DNA from: an uncultured Collinsella sp.
Lineage (GTDB): Bacteria > Actinomycetota > Coriobacteriia > Coriobacteriales > Coriobacteriaceae
Length of the DNA stretch: 64,000 nucleotides
Assembly: GCA_900761995.1 (NCBI GenBank)
Contig: CAAFEY010000023.1
Location: 1-64,000 of the forward strand
Direction of reading: 5' to 3'
In this document: positions 42,084 to 50,039 of the stretch, piece by piece
Numbering within the stretch: the stretch's first letter is position 1
How the letters are laid out: each line of letters starts with the position of its first letter
Position numbers and translations under genes: made by a program
The notes under the pieces: model-generated
The model's database searches: none
Told to the model about the DNA's origin: nothing
Seen by the model: the letters and a program-made list of their open reading frames with translations, nothing else

Positions 42084-42149
42084 CCGAAGATGTGCGTATG
42101 CCTGGCTTGCATACCACGGGCCGTATAAAGGCTGCGCACCTCTCTTCGG
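42084..42149 (+). promoter_or_regulatory. Structured leader between rpsQ and rplN
   Basis: Nested pairing: CCGAAGA 42084-42090 with TCTTCGG 42143-42149, GTGC 42092-42095 with GCAC 42136-42139, and GTATGC 42096-42101 with GCATAC 42109-42114. TATAAA lies at 42124-42129 inside it. In most bacteria rpsQ and rplN are only a few bases apart, so the insert may be a protein-binding leader or internal promoter. Confidence 0.5.
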
Positions 42150-42174
42150 TTCTTAGTTCGGAGGAACATCTACC

Positions 42175-42543
42175 ATGATTCAGATGCAAACCATGCTGAA
42201 CGTCGCCGACAACTCCGGCGCTCGCAAGATTCGCTGCATCAAGGTGCTTGGCGGTTCCAAGCGTCGTTATGCAGGCATCGGCGATGTGTTCATCGGTGCT
42301 GTCCAGGAGGCTACCCCTGGCGCCAACGTCAAGAAGAAGGACGTTGTCCGTTGCGTCGTCGTTCGCACCGTTAAGGAGATCCGCCGCAAGGATGGCTCCT
42401 ACATTCGCTTTGATGAGAACGCCTGCGTTGTCATCAACAACGATGGTTCGCCCGTCGGCACCCGTATCTTCGGGCCCGTCGCTCGCGAGCTTCGTGACAA
42501 GAAGTACATGAAGATCGTCTCGCTCGCTCCCGAGACCCTGTAG
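42175..42543 (+). CDS. rplN: Ribosomal protein L14
   Basis: A 122-residue L14 at the subunit interface. [40 protein letters not shown] and [20 protein letters not shown] are diagnostic. CGGAGGAAC lies 8 bases before the ATG. rplX follows after 13 bases. Confidence 0.97.
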   Translation: MIQMQTMLNVADNSGARKIRCIKVLGGSKRRYAGIGDVFIGAVQEATPGANVKKKDVVRCVVVRTVKEIRRKDGSYIRFDENACVVINNDGSPVGTRIFGPVARELRDKKYMKIVSLAPETL

Positions 42544-42556
42544 TTAGGGGAGATAT

Positions 42557-42862
42557 ATGTATATCAAGAAGGGCGATAAGGTCCAGGTTCTCTCTGGTAA
42601 GGATCGCGGCAAGCAGGGCGTTGTCCTGCGTGCTCTCCCCGCCGAGAACAAGGTCGTTGTCGAGGGCGTTTCGGTCGTCAAGAAGGCCGTCAAGCCCAAC
42701 GCTGCCAACCAGCAGGGCGGCATCGTTTCGCAGGAGGCTCCCATCGACGCCTCCAACGTCAATCTCGTCTGCCCCGAGTGCGGTAAGGTTACCCGCGTCG
42801 GTCACGAGAAGGACGGCAAGAACAAGCTGCGCGTCTGCAAGAAGTGCGGCCACAAGTTCTAA
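42557..42862 (+). CDS. rplX: Ribosomal protein L24
   Basis: A 101-residue L24, an assembly initiator of the 50S subunit. The KOW motif [20 protein letters not shown] is at the start, and a C-terminal zinc-ribbon-like [10 protein letters not shown] ... CKKCGHKF completes it. GGGGAG precedes the ATG. Normally rplE follows within a few bases; here a terminator follows and no further spc genes are present. Confidence 0.96.
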   Translation: MYIKKGDKVQVLSGKDRGKQGVVLRALPAENKVVVEGVSVVKKAVKPNAANQQGGIVSQEAPIDASNVNLVCPECGKVTRVGHEKDGKNKLRVCKKCGHKF

Positions 42863-42890
42863 GCTGCCCGCAACATCAAGTTGCTAGCAA

Positions 42891-42923
42891 AGGCCCGGAT
42901 GCCACGGCACCCGGGTCTTTTTC
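42891..42923 (+). terminator. Terminator after rplX
   Basis: GGCCCGGATGCC pairs with GGCACCCGGGTC (one G-T pair, one mismatch), followed by TTTTTC. It closes the S10 operon after L24. Confidence 0.8.
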
Positions 42924-43628
42924 TATCCCCACTCGATGGCTTCGGTTCTGCCGTCCCGTCATTCCGGTTGCATCCAGTTTTCGGTGCCGTCTCGAATCGA
43001 GTGCCGCCAGGTGACACCCTGTCGCGTTTCGTCGGCTTCGGGGACAAAAGTCGGGACAACTCCAAAAACTATTATCGAACTCAGGGCTTTGAGTTTTTGT
43101 TTTTGTCCCAAAGGGCGCGGCGGGATGCCTTTGGAGGCTCGAAGCGCCGAAAACGCCCGTTTTGAAACTTAAATGCCTTTTCGCGTGCAAGCCTCCAGCT
43201 GCAATAGGAAGTGAATCAACGCAGGTGGCTTTCAAGCAGTTTGCAAAACTGCAGGTCGCAGGTCTTCATTGCCAGTAGGAGAAATGAGTATTCTCAGGTG
43301 GCTTGCCCATGAGTTGACGAACGGGATTTGAGATTACGCTGACGTCCGGAAACGCTTCGAGCACGGCGTTACGTTTTTGGGGTTTGGGCGTAGCCCCTGC
43401 ACCCGCGAGCGCGGGCCTTAAGCCCGCCGAGAGGGTGACGCGTCGAAAACGAAGGGGAAAGAGAGAAGGGGCCGTCCCTATCATTCAGGTTGCGACCGAA
43501 GAAGACAAGGAGACCCCCTGAGCCTGAATGATGCCCCACAGACCGCGTCCGACCGAGCTCAAGCCGAGCTTTTCCTGACGTCCGCCTTCGCGAAGATGAT
43601 GGCTGGATTGGCTATGGATTGGCAACAC
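42924..43628. other. Non-coding stretch between rplX and the IS3 remnant
   Basis: About 700 bases without a convincing gene on either strand. Visible are small inverted repeats: GCAGTTT/AAACTGC near 43239, and ATCATTCAGG 43480-43489 with CCTGAATGAT 43523-43532. Codon structure is absent. It is probably debris from rearrangement next to the truncated genes that follow. Confidence 0.5.
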
Positions 43629-44094
43629 TTATTTGGACGATTCCGGGAGGGACGGCCCCGCCTCCCTGAACTCGACCGGCGACATGTAGCCCAGCGTCGA
43701 GTGGATCCTGAAGTTGTTGTACCAGTGCACGTAATCCAAGAGCTTGGCTCGGAGCTCGCGCGTCCCTCCTCGGTCCTTCGGAGTGGCCGACGATCTCCCC
43801 GTTGCAGAGGTCGACGAGCAGGCAGACGTAGTTCCACGACGCCCCGACGCGCACGCAGGCCAAGTCGCTGCATATATGGGTGCACGGCGCCCTGCCGCCG
43901 AAGCCGCGCGCGACGACGTTCGACACGTCGGCCTCGTTGACCGCCCCGGGGTGCACCTTGAACCTCTTCCTGCCGTATGCGCCGGCCAGGCCGTTCTCCC
44001 TCATGATGCGGCAGACGCGGCGCCGGCTGACGGTAACGCCCGACCTCCCGGGCGACGCCTTGATCTTGCGCGATCCGTTCCGGCCCTTGCTGGC
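43629..44094 (-). pseudogene. IS3-family transposase (OrfB) remnant
   Basis: Minus-strand coding remains of an IS3-family integrase-core transposase. The 5' part reads SRRRVCRIMRENGLAGAYGR, KRFKVHPGAVNEADV and ICSDLACVRVGASWNYVCLL; the 3' part, in another frame, reads LLDYVHWYNNFRIHSTLGYM and SPVEFREAGPSLPESSK before the stop at 43629-43631. The two parts meet near 43764-43776, where GACGCGCGAG-type sequence allows a microhomology deletion that removed roughly 80 codons, including the second Asp and the Glu of the DDE triad. The N-terminal region is also missing: the 5' part stops where the mtnN fragment begins. Dead. Confidence 0.85.
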
Positions 44095-44098
44095 GGCG

Positions 44099-44404
44099 TG
44101 CGCCGCCGCGGCCGCCGTCGCCCCCGACATTAAGGTCCTCAAGGGCCGCGTCGTCTCCGGCGACCAGTTCGTCTCGCCCGCGGAACAGAAGGAGCGAATC
44201 CTCGCGACCTTCGACGACCTGTGCTGCGAGATGGAGGGCTGCACCATCGCGCAGGCCGCCTATCTCAACGGCGTGCCCCTCGTCGTCGTGCGCGCCATCA
44301 GCGACAAGCCCTGCGCCGAGGGCCGGGTCGTCGACTACAACACCTTCGAGAAGAAGGTCGCCTGCGACTGCGCCCGCATCGCCGCGCGCATGGTTAAGCT
44401 TTAG
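44099..44404 (+). pseudogene. mtnN: MTA/SAH nucleosidase, 3' fragment
   Basis: About 100 codons match the C-terminal half of 5'-methylthioadenosine/S-adenosylhomocysteine nucleosidase: GRVVSGDQFVS, FDDLCCEMEGCTIAQAAYLN and VVVRAISDKPC, which include the ribose-binding Met-Glu and the catalytic Asp. The N-terminal half is absent, replaced by the IS3 remnant in the opposite orientation, so the gene is truncated. The reading frame runs open upstream through IS sequence, but without family residues. It was probably cut by IS insertion and later deletion. Confidence 0.85.
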
Positions 44405-44409
44405 GCCCT

Positions 44410-44450
44410 GCGCGCCGGGGCCCTTCTTTATGTTGGGACCCCCGGCGCGC
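44410..44450. terminator. GC-rich hairpin after the mtnN fragment
   Basis: GCGCGCCGGGG 44410-44420 pairs with CCCCGGCGCGC 44440-44450, with partial CCC/GGG extension inside. A second palindrome CCCCGGCGCGCCGGGG overlaps its right arm and is followed by CCCTTT. Confidence 0.6.
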
Positions 44451-44632
44451 CGGGGCCCTTTCCAAAGCGAAGTGTCGAGCCGAAGTGTTGAGCGTCGGCC
44501 CTGAATGTTCAATGGCCGTTGTTTTCTGCCCCTCAAGTGGTGGACTTTTCCTCGGAGCTGTTGATTCCCCCACGCGCCCCCTTCCGTTCTCTGTTCTCCC
44601 CTTATACTCCTTGTACGAGGAGGTAAGAAGTC

Positions 44633-47374
44633 ATGGACAAGACCACACAGGACAGCTTGGCAAAGAAACCCGTCGACATGAGGGACAGGATTCTCGAGCA
44701 TCTCGAGGCCCTCACCTCTGCCGTCTCGCTCGACGACCTTGCCCGTCTGTCCACCTCCGACATCGCCGAGACGCTCATCATCTCCAGGAGCCTGGCGAGC
44801 CAGTACCTCAACGACCTTGTTCGCGCCGGTCTTGTGGTTAAGGTGGCGGGCAGGCCTGTCCGTTATTTTCATCGCCGCGCGTTCCAGAAGCGTTTTCAGG
44901 TAAAGCTCTCTGCAAGCGAGTACGCCTCGCTCGCCGACCTCATCCAGGCGACGGGAATCGCCGATCACCGCGACTTCGCGCGTGCCGTGGGCTTCGACAT
45001 GAGCCTCAGCTCCGTTGTCGAGCAGTGCAAGGCTGCGGTTCAGTACCCTCCGTTTGGCCTGCCCATCCTCTTGAGCGGCGGCGTGGGTGTCGGTAAGTCT
45101 TTCCTTTCTCGCCTTGTGTACGAGTACGGCAAGAACCAGGGCTTGCTGTCCCGCGACTCCTCCTATGTGCGCATCGACTGCGCCGGGGTCCCGGACGCCG
45201 CCTCGTTCAACGGGCTTCTTGACGAGTCGATCGCGAAAGCGCGCGGGGGTGTGGTCTTTGTCAACGGCATCGAGGCACTCTCTCCCTCTGCGATGGAGCA
45301 CTGCCTTGCGACGGCCCTCGGGCTCGATGCCTCCCAGGATGCGCCGCGCGCTCGCCTCGTTCTTTCGACGACGCTTTCCGCCGATGACCTGAAGGTTTCC
45401 TCGGCCTACAGCAAAATGCCCATCTGTGCCCGCGTCCCCTCACTCAAGGAGCGGACCCCCGAGGAGCGCGAGGATCTCATCTTGAGCTTCCTGCGCAGCG
45501 AGGGGTGCCGAATCGGTTCTGATGTGAAGATCAGCCGCGGCGCATACCGTTGCCTCGTGAACGCGGACTTTTCCGATAACATCGCCGGCTTGCGCGCCTG
45601 CGTGACGAACTGCTGTGCCAAAGCGTTCCTCAATCGCGAGGGCGACTACGTCGTCGTTCGCCCGTATCTTCTTCCCAGCGGGCTCCTCTCCTCCGCGCAG
45701 ATCGATCAACAGCCCGACGATGGCGTTCTGATCGACGCGTCTCTGGATGCCGCCGAGAGCACAGGGCCGGTCGAGCAGGCGCTCGATGCCCTGTGCTCCC
45801 TCGATGAGCGATTCTGCGCCGGGGAGCTCTCTGTCTCCGAGCTTGTCTCGCAAGCTGTCTCCGCTGTGCGCGGCGTTGAGGATCACTTGATCTTCGACCA
45901 CGGCGTCGCCTCCTCGAGGTCGCGCGCCTTCGAGCGCGTCGTGGGCGCGGTCCTTGCCGACGCAGGCTCTTCTTATGGCATCGAGCTTTCGAGGAAGGTC
46001 GCTTTTCTACTGGCCCAGGAGATTTGCCTGCAGTTGTGGCCGGGTATCGGCCTGGCTAAGCGAAAGTCTGCCTGTGCGGAGCAAATCTCCCATCTCCTCG
46101 GTACCGTGACCTCCGAATTACCGTTTGCCTCGAGCGTCTCCGATCAGGTCGCCGCAGACGTGGAAGGGGCGCTGGGAATCTCGCTCGATCACTTCACGAA
46201 GACGCTTCTGACGCTGTGCGTCGCATCGGAGTCTCGCGATGCGAAGGCCCTTCGGACGCTCTGCGTCATCTTGTCCCACGGCTACTCAACGGCGACGAGC
46301 ATCGCCGACGCGGCGAACCGTATGCTCGGCATGCATGTGTACGAGGCTGTCGACATGCCCTACGACCAGCAGCTGAAGGACATCGTCGGTCCGCTCCAGC
46401 GCCTCGTCGACCGCCATTCCTACTGCACCGGGGTCGTGTTCCTCGTCGACATGGGCTCCTTGGAGGAGGCCTATAAGGCCCTCGAGAACGTTACCGACTC
46501 CACTATCGGCGTGGTGAACAACGTCTCTACCGGTCTTGCGCTCGAGATCGGGGTCGGGCTGCTCGGCGGCAAGTCCATCGCCGAGGTTCTTGGCGATGCG
46601 ACCGCCGCGTGCGTGACGCACTGCAAGGTGATCGAGCGCGTCAACCGTGAGGACGCCATCGTCTTCTGCTCCGAGTCCGGGGTCGACGCCGCGGAGAGGA
46701 TACGCCAGCTCGTCTCGCAGAGCCTCCCGCGCACCATAGGCGCGCGCCTGCTCACGAGGCCCTTCAAGCAGCTCGTCGCGAACGGGTCGAACGACGCCGT
46801 TTTCTCCGAGCACCGCGTCTGCGCCGTCATCGGCACGGGAGACCCCGGGGTCGCCTCCGTCCCCTTCGTCGCCCTCGAGGACATCATGTCGACGGCGTCC
46901 GCCTCTAAGGTTGATGCCGTGTTCGGCAGGTGGCTTGACGCTTCCGAGCTCTCTTCTTTCCACGAGAAGCTGCTCTCGAACATGACGCTGCAGAACGTCA
47001 TCCGCTCCATCACCATCCTCGACCCGGAGCGGCTATTCCATGAGATCGAGAGCGCCGTGCACGAGCTTCAGCGCAGGACAGGCGAGAAGATCGGCAGCAA
47101 CGCCATCATTGGGCTCTACGTTCACCTCTGCTGTCTCGTCGAGCGCCTTGTTACCAGAAACCCCATTGAGACCTACGTTGGCCAGGACCGCTTCGAGGAG
47201 GAACGCGCCGATTTCATCGAGTCCTTCAGGCAGAGCTTCTCGAGCATCTCGGCGCGCTATCGCGTAGAGGTTCCCGTAAGCGAGATCGCATATGTCTTCG
47301 ACTACATAAGCGTGAGCGCCGCCCCGGCGCGAGAAGAGCGCCTCGGCTCCTCGGACCTCCTGCTCGACGAGTGA
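44633..47374 (+). CDS. LevR-like PTS-regulated transcriptional regulator with degenerate AAA+ domain
   Basis: A 913-residue modular regulator. Order: N-terminal helix-turn-helix (about 15-80), AAA+ domain (about 130-345) with Walker A SGGVGVGKS (148-156), PRD-like part (about 400-520), an EIIA-Man-like domain with SHGYSTATS and candidate phospho-His549, and a C-terminal PRD (about 790-890, YVHLCCLVERL). This is the LevR layout. However the sigma-54-contacting GAFTGA loop is missing, and the Walker B position reads GVVFVNGIEAL instead of the usual acidic pair. It precedes the PTS operon by 123 bases on the same strand and probably controls it according to PTS phosphorylation. GAGGAGG lies upstream of the ATG. 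Confidence 0.85.
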   Translation: MDKTTQDSLAKKPVDMRDRILEHLEALTSAVSLDDLARLSTSDIAETLIISRSLASQYLNDLVRAGLVVKVAGRPVRYFHRRAFQKRFQVKLSASEYASLADLIQATGIADHRDFARAVGFDMSLSSVVEQCKAAVQYPPFGLPILLSGGVGVGKSFLSRLVYEYGKNQGLLSRDSSYVRIDCAGVPDAASFNGLLDESIAKARGGVVFVNGIEALSPSAMEHCLATALGLDASQDAPRARLVLSTTLSADDLKVSSAYSKMPICARVPSLKERTPEEREDLILSFLRSEGCRIGSDVKISRGAYRCLVNADFSDNIAGLRACVTNCCAKAFLNREGDYVVVRPYLLPSGLLSSAQIDQQPDDGVLIDASLDAAESTGPVEQALDALCSLDERFCAGELSVSELVSQAVSAVRGVEDHLIFDHGVASSRSRAFERVVGAVLADAGSSYGIELSRKVAFLLAQEICLQLWPGIGLAKRKSACAEQISHLLGTVTSELPFASSVSDQVAADVEGALGISLDHFTKTLLTLCVASESRDAKALRTLCVILSHGYSTATSIADAANRMLGMHVYEAVDMPYDQQLKDIVGPLQRLVDRHSYCTGVVFLVDMGSLEEAYKALENVTDSTIGVVNNVSTGLALEIGVGLLGGKSIAEVLGDATAACVTHCKVIERVNREDAIVFCSESGVDAAERIRQLVSQSLPRTIGARLLTRPFKQLVANGSNDAVFSEHRVCAVIGTGDPGVASVPFVALEDIMSTASASKVDAVFGRWLDASELSSFHEKLLSNMTLQNVIRSITILDPERLFHEIESAVHELQRRTGEKIGSNAIIGLYVHLCCLVERLVTRNPIETYVGQDRFEEERADFIESFRQSFSSISARYRVEVPVSEIAYVFDYISVSAAPAREERLGSSDLLLDE

Positions 47375-47497
47375 CCTTCCCCGCGCCGCCGCAAGCTGAC
47401 CGCGCGTCCTCAATAATCCGATAACCCCTTGCCCGGCGCGAATCCGGATAGCGCCAAGGCAGTACCGAACGTAAAACTTCATTTGATAGGAGCAAAC

Positions 47498-47971
47498 ATG
47501 AGTGTTGTTATGGCACGAATCGACAATCGCCTGCTTCACGGCATCATCGTGACGCAGTGGGCCCCGGTGTCGGGCGCGACCCGAGTCATGGTCATCGACG
47601 ACAAGGTCGCCGGCGACGAGGTCCTGAAGTCCACCATGAGGATGGCGCGCCCCGCGGGCATGGCCGTTTCGATCATCTCCGAGCAGACCGCGCTCAAGAA
47701 CTTCGCCGCGGGCAAGTACGACCGCGAGAAGGTCTTCGTCATCGCCAAGGAGCCCGAGACGATGCTTCGCCTGGTCGAGTCGGGCGTCGAGCTCCCGTCG
47801 CTGGTCGTCGGCGGCTCGCTCGTCAAGGAGGACGGCATCCAGCTCACCCAGCGCGCCTACGCCTCCGCCGAGAACGTCCAGAGCTACAAGGCGCTCATCG
47901 CCCGTGGCGTCAAGGTGACGGCCCAGTTCGTGCCCGCCGACAAGCCCGTCTCCGTCGCAGACCTCATCTAA
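47498..47971 (+). CDS. PTS EIIB, mannose/fructose family
   Basis: A 157-residue cytoplasmic phosphocarrier. The active-site block is MARIDNRLLHG with His14, which receives phosphate from EIIA and passes it to the sugar; LVVGGSLVKEDGIQLTQRAY is conserved later. ATG 47498 has GATAGGAG 7 bases upstream. First gene of the order B-C-D-A-GH172-ROK. The similarity to LevE and SorB-type proteins and the LevR-like regulator suggest fructose-type sugar. Confidence 0.92.
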   Translation: MSVVMARIDNRLLHGIIVTQWAPVSGATRVMVIDDKVAGDEVLKSTMRMARPAGMAVSIISEQTALKNFAAGKYDREKVFVIAKEPETMLRLVESGVELPSLVVGGSLVKEDGIQLTQRAYASAENVQSYKALIARGVKVTAQFVPADKPVSVADLI

Positions 47972-47980
47972 GGGGGAAAT

Positions 47981-48766
47981 ATGGTCAACTTCACTATCCT
48001 GCAGGTCGTCCTTTTGACCCTGCTGGCCTTCATCAAGCACGTGGACTACTACGGCATCCCGATGATCTTCGTCAATTACGCCGTTTTCTGGGGCCTCATC
48101 ACCGGAGTCGTCATGGGCGACTGGAAGACCGGCCTTGTCATCGGCGGCACCATTCAGCTCATGCAGCTCGGCGTCGCGGGCTTCGGCGGCTCCTCCATTC
48201 CCGACTACGGCACGATGGCCATCATCGCCACCGCCTACGGCGTGACCCTGGGCTCCGACACGGGCCTCGCCATCGGCCTGCCGGTCGGCATGCTCGGCAT
48301 CCAGCTCGACGTCGTCGCCAAGATCCTCAACGGCTTTGTCGTCGAGAAGTCCCAGAAGTTCTGCAACGAGGGTAAGTTCAATCAGATGAACGCCATCCTG
48401 TGGGTCTGCCCCGCGCTCTTCGGCCTGTGCGCCGCCCTGCCCGTCTTTGTCTCCGTGACGCTCGGCCAGCCCGCCGTCAACTGGCTCCTCGAGGTCATGC
48501 CCCAGTGGTTCCTCTCCGGCCTCACCCTCGCCGGCAAGATGCTCCCGGCCGTCGGTATCGCCATGCTGCTCCGCTACATGCCAACCGCCAAGTACTTCCA
48601 GTACCTGCTCGCCGGCTTCTTCCTCTCGGCCTTCCTGAACGTGCCCATCATCGGCGCCGCCATCGTCGGCGTTGCCCTCGCGATTGCGTTCTACCAGCGT
48701 GCCGAGAGGGACACCGAGCTCGCCGCCCACGCTTCCGCAGACGCCTTCATCGGAGAGGATGAGTAA
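47981..48766 (+). CDS. PTS EIIC, mannose/fructose family
   Basis: A 261-residue membrane subunit of the Man-PTS channel. TGVVMGDWKTGLVIGGTIQL and MQLGVAGFGGSSIPDYGTMA are the family signature region, and several long hydrophobic segments follow. Together with EIID it forms the sugar-translocating complex. AGGGGG lies before the ATG; EIID starts 2 bases after its stop. Confidence 0.92.
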   Translation: MVNFTILQVVLLTLLAFIKHVDYYGIPMIFVNYAVFWGLITGVVMGDWKTGLVIGGTIQLMQLGVAGFGGSSIPDYGTMAIIATAYGVTLGSDTGLAIGLPVGMLGIQLDVVAKILNGFVVEKSQKFCNEGKFNQMNAILWVCPALFGLCAALPVFVSVTLGQPAVNWLLEVMPQWFLSGLTLAGKMLPAVGIAMLLRYMPTAKYFQYLLAGFFLSAFLNVPIIGAAIVGVALAIAFYQRAERDTELAAHASADAFIGEDE

Positions 48767-48768
48767 CC

Positions 48769-49602
48769 ATGGAAAACGAGAACATCACCGCCGTCGCCGA
48801 GGGCAAGCCCTCCGGCTACAAGGTCACCAAGAAGGACCTGCGCAACGCGAACTGGCGCTGGCTCATGAGCGTGTGCACCTTCAACTACCAGACCCAGCAG
48901 GGCGCCTCGGTCGCCTACGCCCTCTCGCCGATCCTGAGGAAGATCTACACGAACGACGAGGACTATAAGCAAGCGCTCAACAACCACTTCCGCTACTACA
49001 ACACCCAGCCTTGGCTCGCCGCCATCATCCTCGGCGCCTGCGTGGCCATGGAGGAGCGTGACGGCCTCGCGGCGGCGGACGCCGTCCAAGACCTGAAGAT
49101 CGGCACCATGGGACCGCTCGCCGGCGTCGGCGACTCCCTGCTCATGACCATGATCCCGACCATCATGGGCTCCATCGCCGCCTACATGGCCATCGAGGGC
49201 AACCCCGTGGGAGCCGGCATCTGGTTCGCGCTCATCCTAGCCATCTTCTGGGTCCGCATGCACGCCCTCGAGTTCGGCTACAAGCAGGGTGTGAAGCTCG
49301 TCACCGACTTCAGCGAGAAGCTTCCCAACCTCACTGCCGCCGCCTCCGTGCTCGGCCTCACCGTGGTCGGCTGCCTCATCGCCTCGGTCATCGGCGTCAC
49401 CTGCCCGATTAGCTTCAGCTTCGGCGACGTCGCGATGGAGATTCAGCCGCTGCTCGACAAGATCCTGCCTGCCATGATCCCCGCCGCCATCACAGGAAGC
49501 GCGTATTACCTTCTTACCAAGAAGAACGCGAGCATGACGGCCCTCATCCTCGTGGTGATCGTCCTCGCGATGGTCGCCTCCGCCGCCGGCATCCTCGCCT
49601 AG
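48769..49602 (+). CDS. PTS EIID, mannose/fructose family
   Basis: A 277-residue EIID, a subunit found only in the mannose-family PTS. KKDLRNANWRWLMSVCTFNY at the N-terminus, ALNNHFRYYNTQPWLAAIIL, and MGPLAGVGDSLLMTMIPTI are typical, and the C-terminus ends in membrane segments. It completes the B-C-D set, so the import complex looks functional. Confidence 0.92.
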   Translation: MENENITAVAEGKPSGYKVTKKDLRNANWRWLMSVCTFNYQTQQGASVAYALSPILRKIYTNDEDYKQALNNHFRYYNTQPWLAAIILGACVAMEERDGLAAADAVQDLKIGTMGPLAGVGDSLLMTMIPTIMGSIAAYMAIEGNPVGAGIWFALILAIFWVRMHALEFGYKQGVKLVTDFSEKLPNLTAAASVLGLTVVGCLIASVIGVTCPISFSFGDVAMEIQPLLDKILPAMIPAAITGSAYYLLTKKNASMTALILVVIVLAMVASAAGILA

Positions 49603-49628
49603 CTTCGACCCAAGAGATTGGTGAATCA

Positions 49629-50027
49629 ATGAGAAAGATAGTTGTGGCGAGCCATTCCCTTCTCGCCCAGGGCTTCAAGGACACCCTCGAGTTCCTTACG
49701 GGTAAGGGCGACGCCGTCAACGCCGTGTGCGCCTACGTGAACGACAACGGCGAGGGGCTCGACGCGGCGGTCGAGGCGGCTCTTTCGGGCACTGACGAGG
49801 TCGTCGTCCTCACCGACGCGCTCGGCGGCAGCGTGAACCAGCGCTTCTCCCGCTTCGCCTCCGACCGGATCCACGTGATCGCGGGTGTCAACCTCCCGCT
49901 CGCCATGACGGTCGCGCTCGCGCGCCCCGACGAGAAACTCGACTTCGACGCCCTCGTCAACGAGGCGCGCCAGCAGATCATCTACGTGAACGGTGCCAGT
50001 TCCGCCGAGTGCGACGACGACGAATAG
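49629..50027 (+). CDS. PTS EIIA, mannose/fructose family
   Basis: A 132-residue EIIA-Man. KIVVASHSLLAQGFKDTLEF carries the phosphorylated His9, and VVVLTDALGGSVNQRF the conserved loop. It takes phosphate from HPr and gives it to EIIB; it may also phosphorylate the regulator upstream. The order B-C-D-A differs from lev (A-B-C-D). The acidic end (SAECDDDE) is unusual. ATG starts 26 bases after the EIID gene. Confidence 0.92.
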   Translation: MRKIVVASHSLLAQGFKDTLEFLTGKGDAVNAVCAYVNDNGEGLDAAVEAALSGTDEVVVLTDALGGSVNQRFSRFASDRIHVIAGVNLPLAMTVALARPDEKLDFDALVNEARQQIIYVNGASSAECDDDE

Positions 50028-50039
50028 AGGAGGTCGACG

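Noticed and set aside
43266..43484. 72-residue minus-strand frame
   Set aside because: No ribosome binding site, no family resemblance and irregular composition; treated as non-coding.
43470..43659. A MITE bounded by GGGGCCGTCCC and GGGACGGCCCC
   Set aside because: The right end lies inside the IS3 coding remnant, and 11-bp GC-only matches are likely by chance here.
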